A stretch of DNA of 64,000 nucleotides from Terriglobia bacterium. GTDB taxonomy: Bacteria > Acidobacteriota > Terriglobia > Terriglobales > Acidobacteriaceae. The position numbers were made by a program, and so were the translations under genes. The notes under the pieces are model-generated. The model had not been told where the DNA came from. It searched no databases and was given only the letters and a program-made list of their open reading frames with translations. The stretch lies in contig JAIQGE010000015.1 of NCBI GenBank assembly GCA_020072815.1, positions 43,825-107,824 on the forward strand, given 5' to 3'. This document shows, piece after piece, positions 63,229 through 64,000 of the stretch; positions within the stretch are counted from its first letter, which is position 1, and each line of letters begins with the position of its first letter.

Positions 63229-63809
63229 CGTGCGGGCCTCACTACGGGTTCGAGCGCGCGGCGCATCTTGTTGACCGCGCGCAGCACGCTCTGCTTGGCG
63301 GCGCCTTCCTTGACCTGCAGCGCGGCCGCAATTTCTTCGATGGGGCGGCCCTCGAAGTGGCGCAGTACGAAGGCGGTGTGTTCCACCGGGCTCAAGGTCT
63401 TCATGGCCGTGTCGATTCGGGCCTGCAATTCGCCGCTATAGGCCAGAGCTTCGGGACCCGGGCGAGGGGAGAGCAAGCGCTCCTCGGGCGGATCTTCATC
63501 GTCCTGGGCGACCGGAGCCGGCTGCGGTTGGGTCTTGCGGCGCTCCAGCGTGGTCAGGGAACAGTTGGTGGCGATACGGAACAGCCAGGTGGCCATGCTG
63601 GACCGCGATTCGAAGCGGTCCAGGCCGCGATAGGCGCGCAGGAAGGTTTCCTGCACGACGTCTGCCGCGTCGTCCTCGTTGCCGGTCATGCGAAATGCCA
63701 GTGAGAAAACCATCTTGCTGTACCGCTCCACCAGGACACGGAAAGCTTCTCGGTCACCGCCGAGTACGCGGGTCAGGGCCGCTGCGTCTTGGCTTTCCAT
63801 TCGTCCCAT
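63225..63809 (-). CDS. ECF-family RNA polymerase sigma factor
   Basis: 194 residues from ATG 63809; ATG 63800 is equally possible and the frame is open to 63992. Region 2: FRVLVERYSKMVFSLAFRMTGNEDDAADVVQETFLRAYRGLDRF, with the SMATWLFRIATNCSL segment. Region 4: LSPVEHTAFVLRHFEGRPIEEIAAALQVKEGAAKQSVLRAVNKMRRAL, the DNA-binding helix-turn-helix. Region 3 is missing, as usual in ECF. It is coupled to the broken anti-sigma gene, so its control may be lost or altered. The 191 bases beyond to the window end hold no other gene. Confidence 0.92.
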   Translation of the reverse strand: MGRMESQDAAALTRVLGGDREAFRVLVERYSKMVFSLAFRMTGNEDDAADVVQETFLRAYRGLDRFESRSSMATWLFRIATNCSLTTLERRKTQPQPAPVAQDDEDPPEERLLSPRPGPEALAYSGELQARIDTAMKTLSPVEHTAFVLRHFEGRPIEEIAAALQVKEGAAKQSVLRAVNKMRRALEPVVRPAR

Positions 63810-64000
63810 TAGACCGGCCGTCGCGAAGACGGTTAGTAAGGCAGATACGAGATTCGGGCTGGGAATGGTTATACGCCCGGGGAGCAAGAGCCAACCCGTC
63901 GGCCATCGGTTCGATTCCGGGAATGTGAGCGACTTAATGTGACCGTTATCACCGCCAACCGGCCCTGGCCCGCCTATCATTCGTGCTATCACAGGTTGGG

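Overview
The window looks like chromosomal DNA from an acidobacterium (Acidobacteriota, probably class Terriglobia). This is inferred from gene content; no rRNA is present. The pointers are an Oar/CarboxypepD_reg-type TonB-dependent receptor, many secreted or membrane proteins of unknown function, OmpR-type winged-helix fusions, VIT/vWA and giant TPR proteins, a pyruvoyl-dependent arginine decarboxylase with a deoxyhypusine-synthase-like protein, and GC-rich DNA with GC-driven open frames on both strands. Genes are dense, often start at Shine-Dalgarno sites, and many neighbours overlap by ATGA.

Layout. 1-7.3 kb: a YtxH protein and the start of a membrane protein, a secreted hypothetical protein, a Spy-like LTxxQ protein, a single-domain receiver, a histidine kinase/OmpR regulator pair and a small protein. 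7.6-11 kb: full-length cobalamin-dependent methionine synthase (metH). 11.7-15.2 kb: a TonB-dependent receptor interrupted near its N terminus by one in-frame amber codon. 15.3-16 kb: YidD and a PLDc_N/zinc-ribbon protein. 16.5-31.7 kb: a tightly packed six-gene operon encoding a membrane-anchored propeller, a VIT/vWA protein, a 2463-residue TPR protein, an unknown exported protein, a minimal penicillin-binding-type transpeptidase and a SpoIID/LytB-type protein. This is the best candidate for an undescribed system, plausibly acting on the cell envelope or peptidoglycan.

31.7-37.5 kb: SRPBCC, DoxX, aminotransferase/APC permease, a Nudix-membrane fusion and a membrane protein. 38.2-53.7 kb: a carbon-uptake region with a complete Liv-type ABC transporter, an MHS-family symporter with a structured leader, acetyl-CoA synthetase, a sugar-type ABC transporter with a Tat-exported binding protein, and a lactate permease. 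53.8-54.5 kb: tRNA-Ser(CGA) and tadA.

54.6-61.5 kb: a polyamine neighbourhood with agmatine deiminase, N-carbamoylputrescine amidase, a DHS-like enzyme and pyruvoyl arginine decarboxylase, giving a readable route arginine to agmatine to N-carbamoylputrescine to putrescine to a longer polyamine. Mixed in are a small protein, a winged-helix/alpha-beta-hydrolase fusion and a methyltransferase. 61.5-63.8 kb: an ECF sigma factor operon whose anti-sigma gene is split between two frames and lacks the expected membrane helix, followed by a repeat protein.

No CRISPR array, transposase, prophage or rRNA operon was seen. All functions come from reading motifs and family resemblance by eye; no database search was run.
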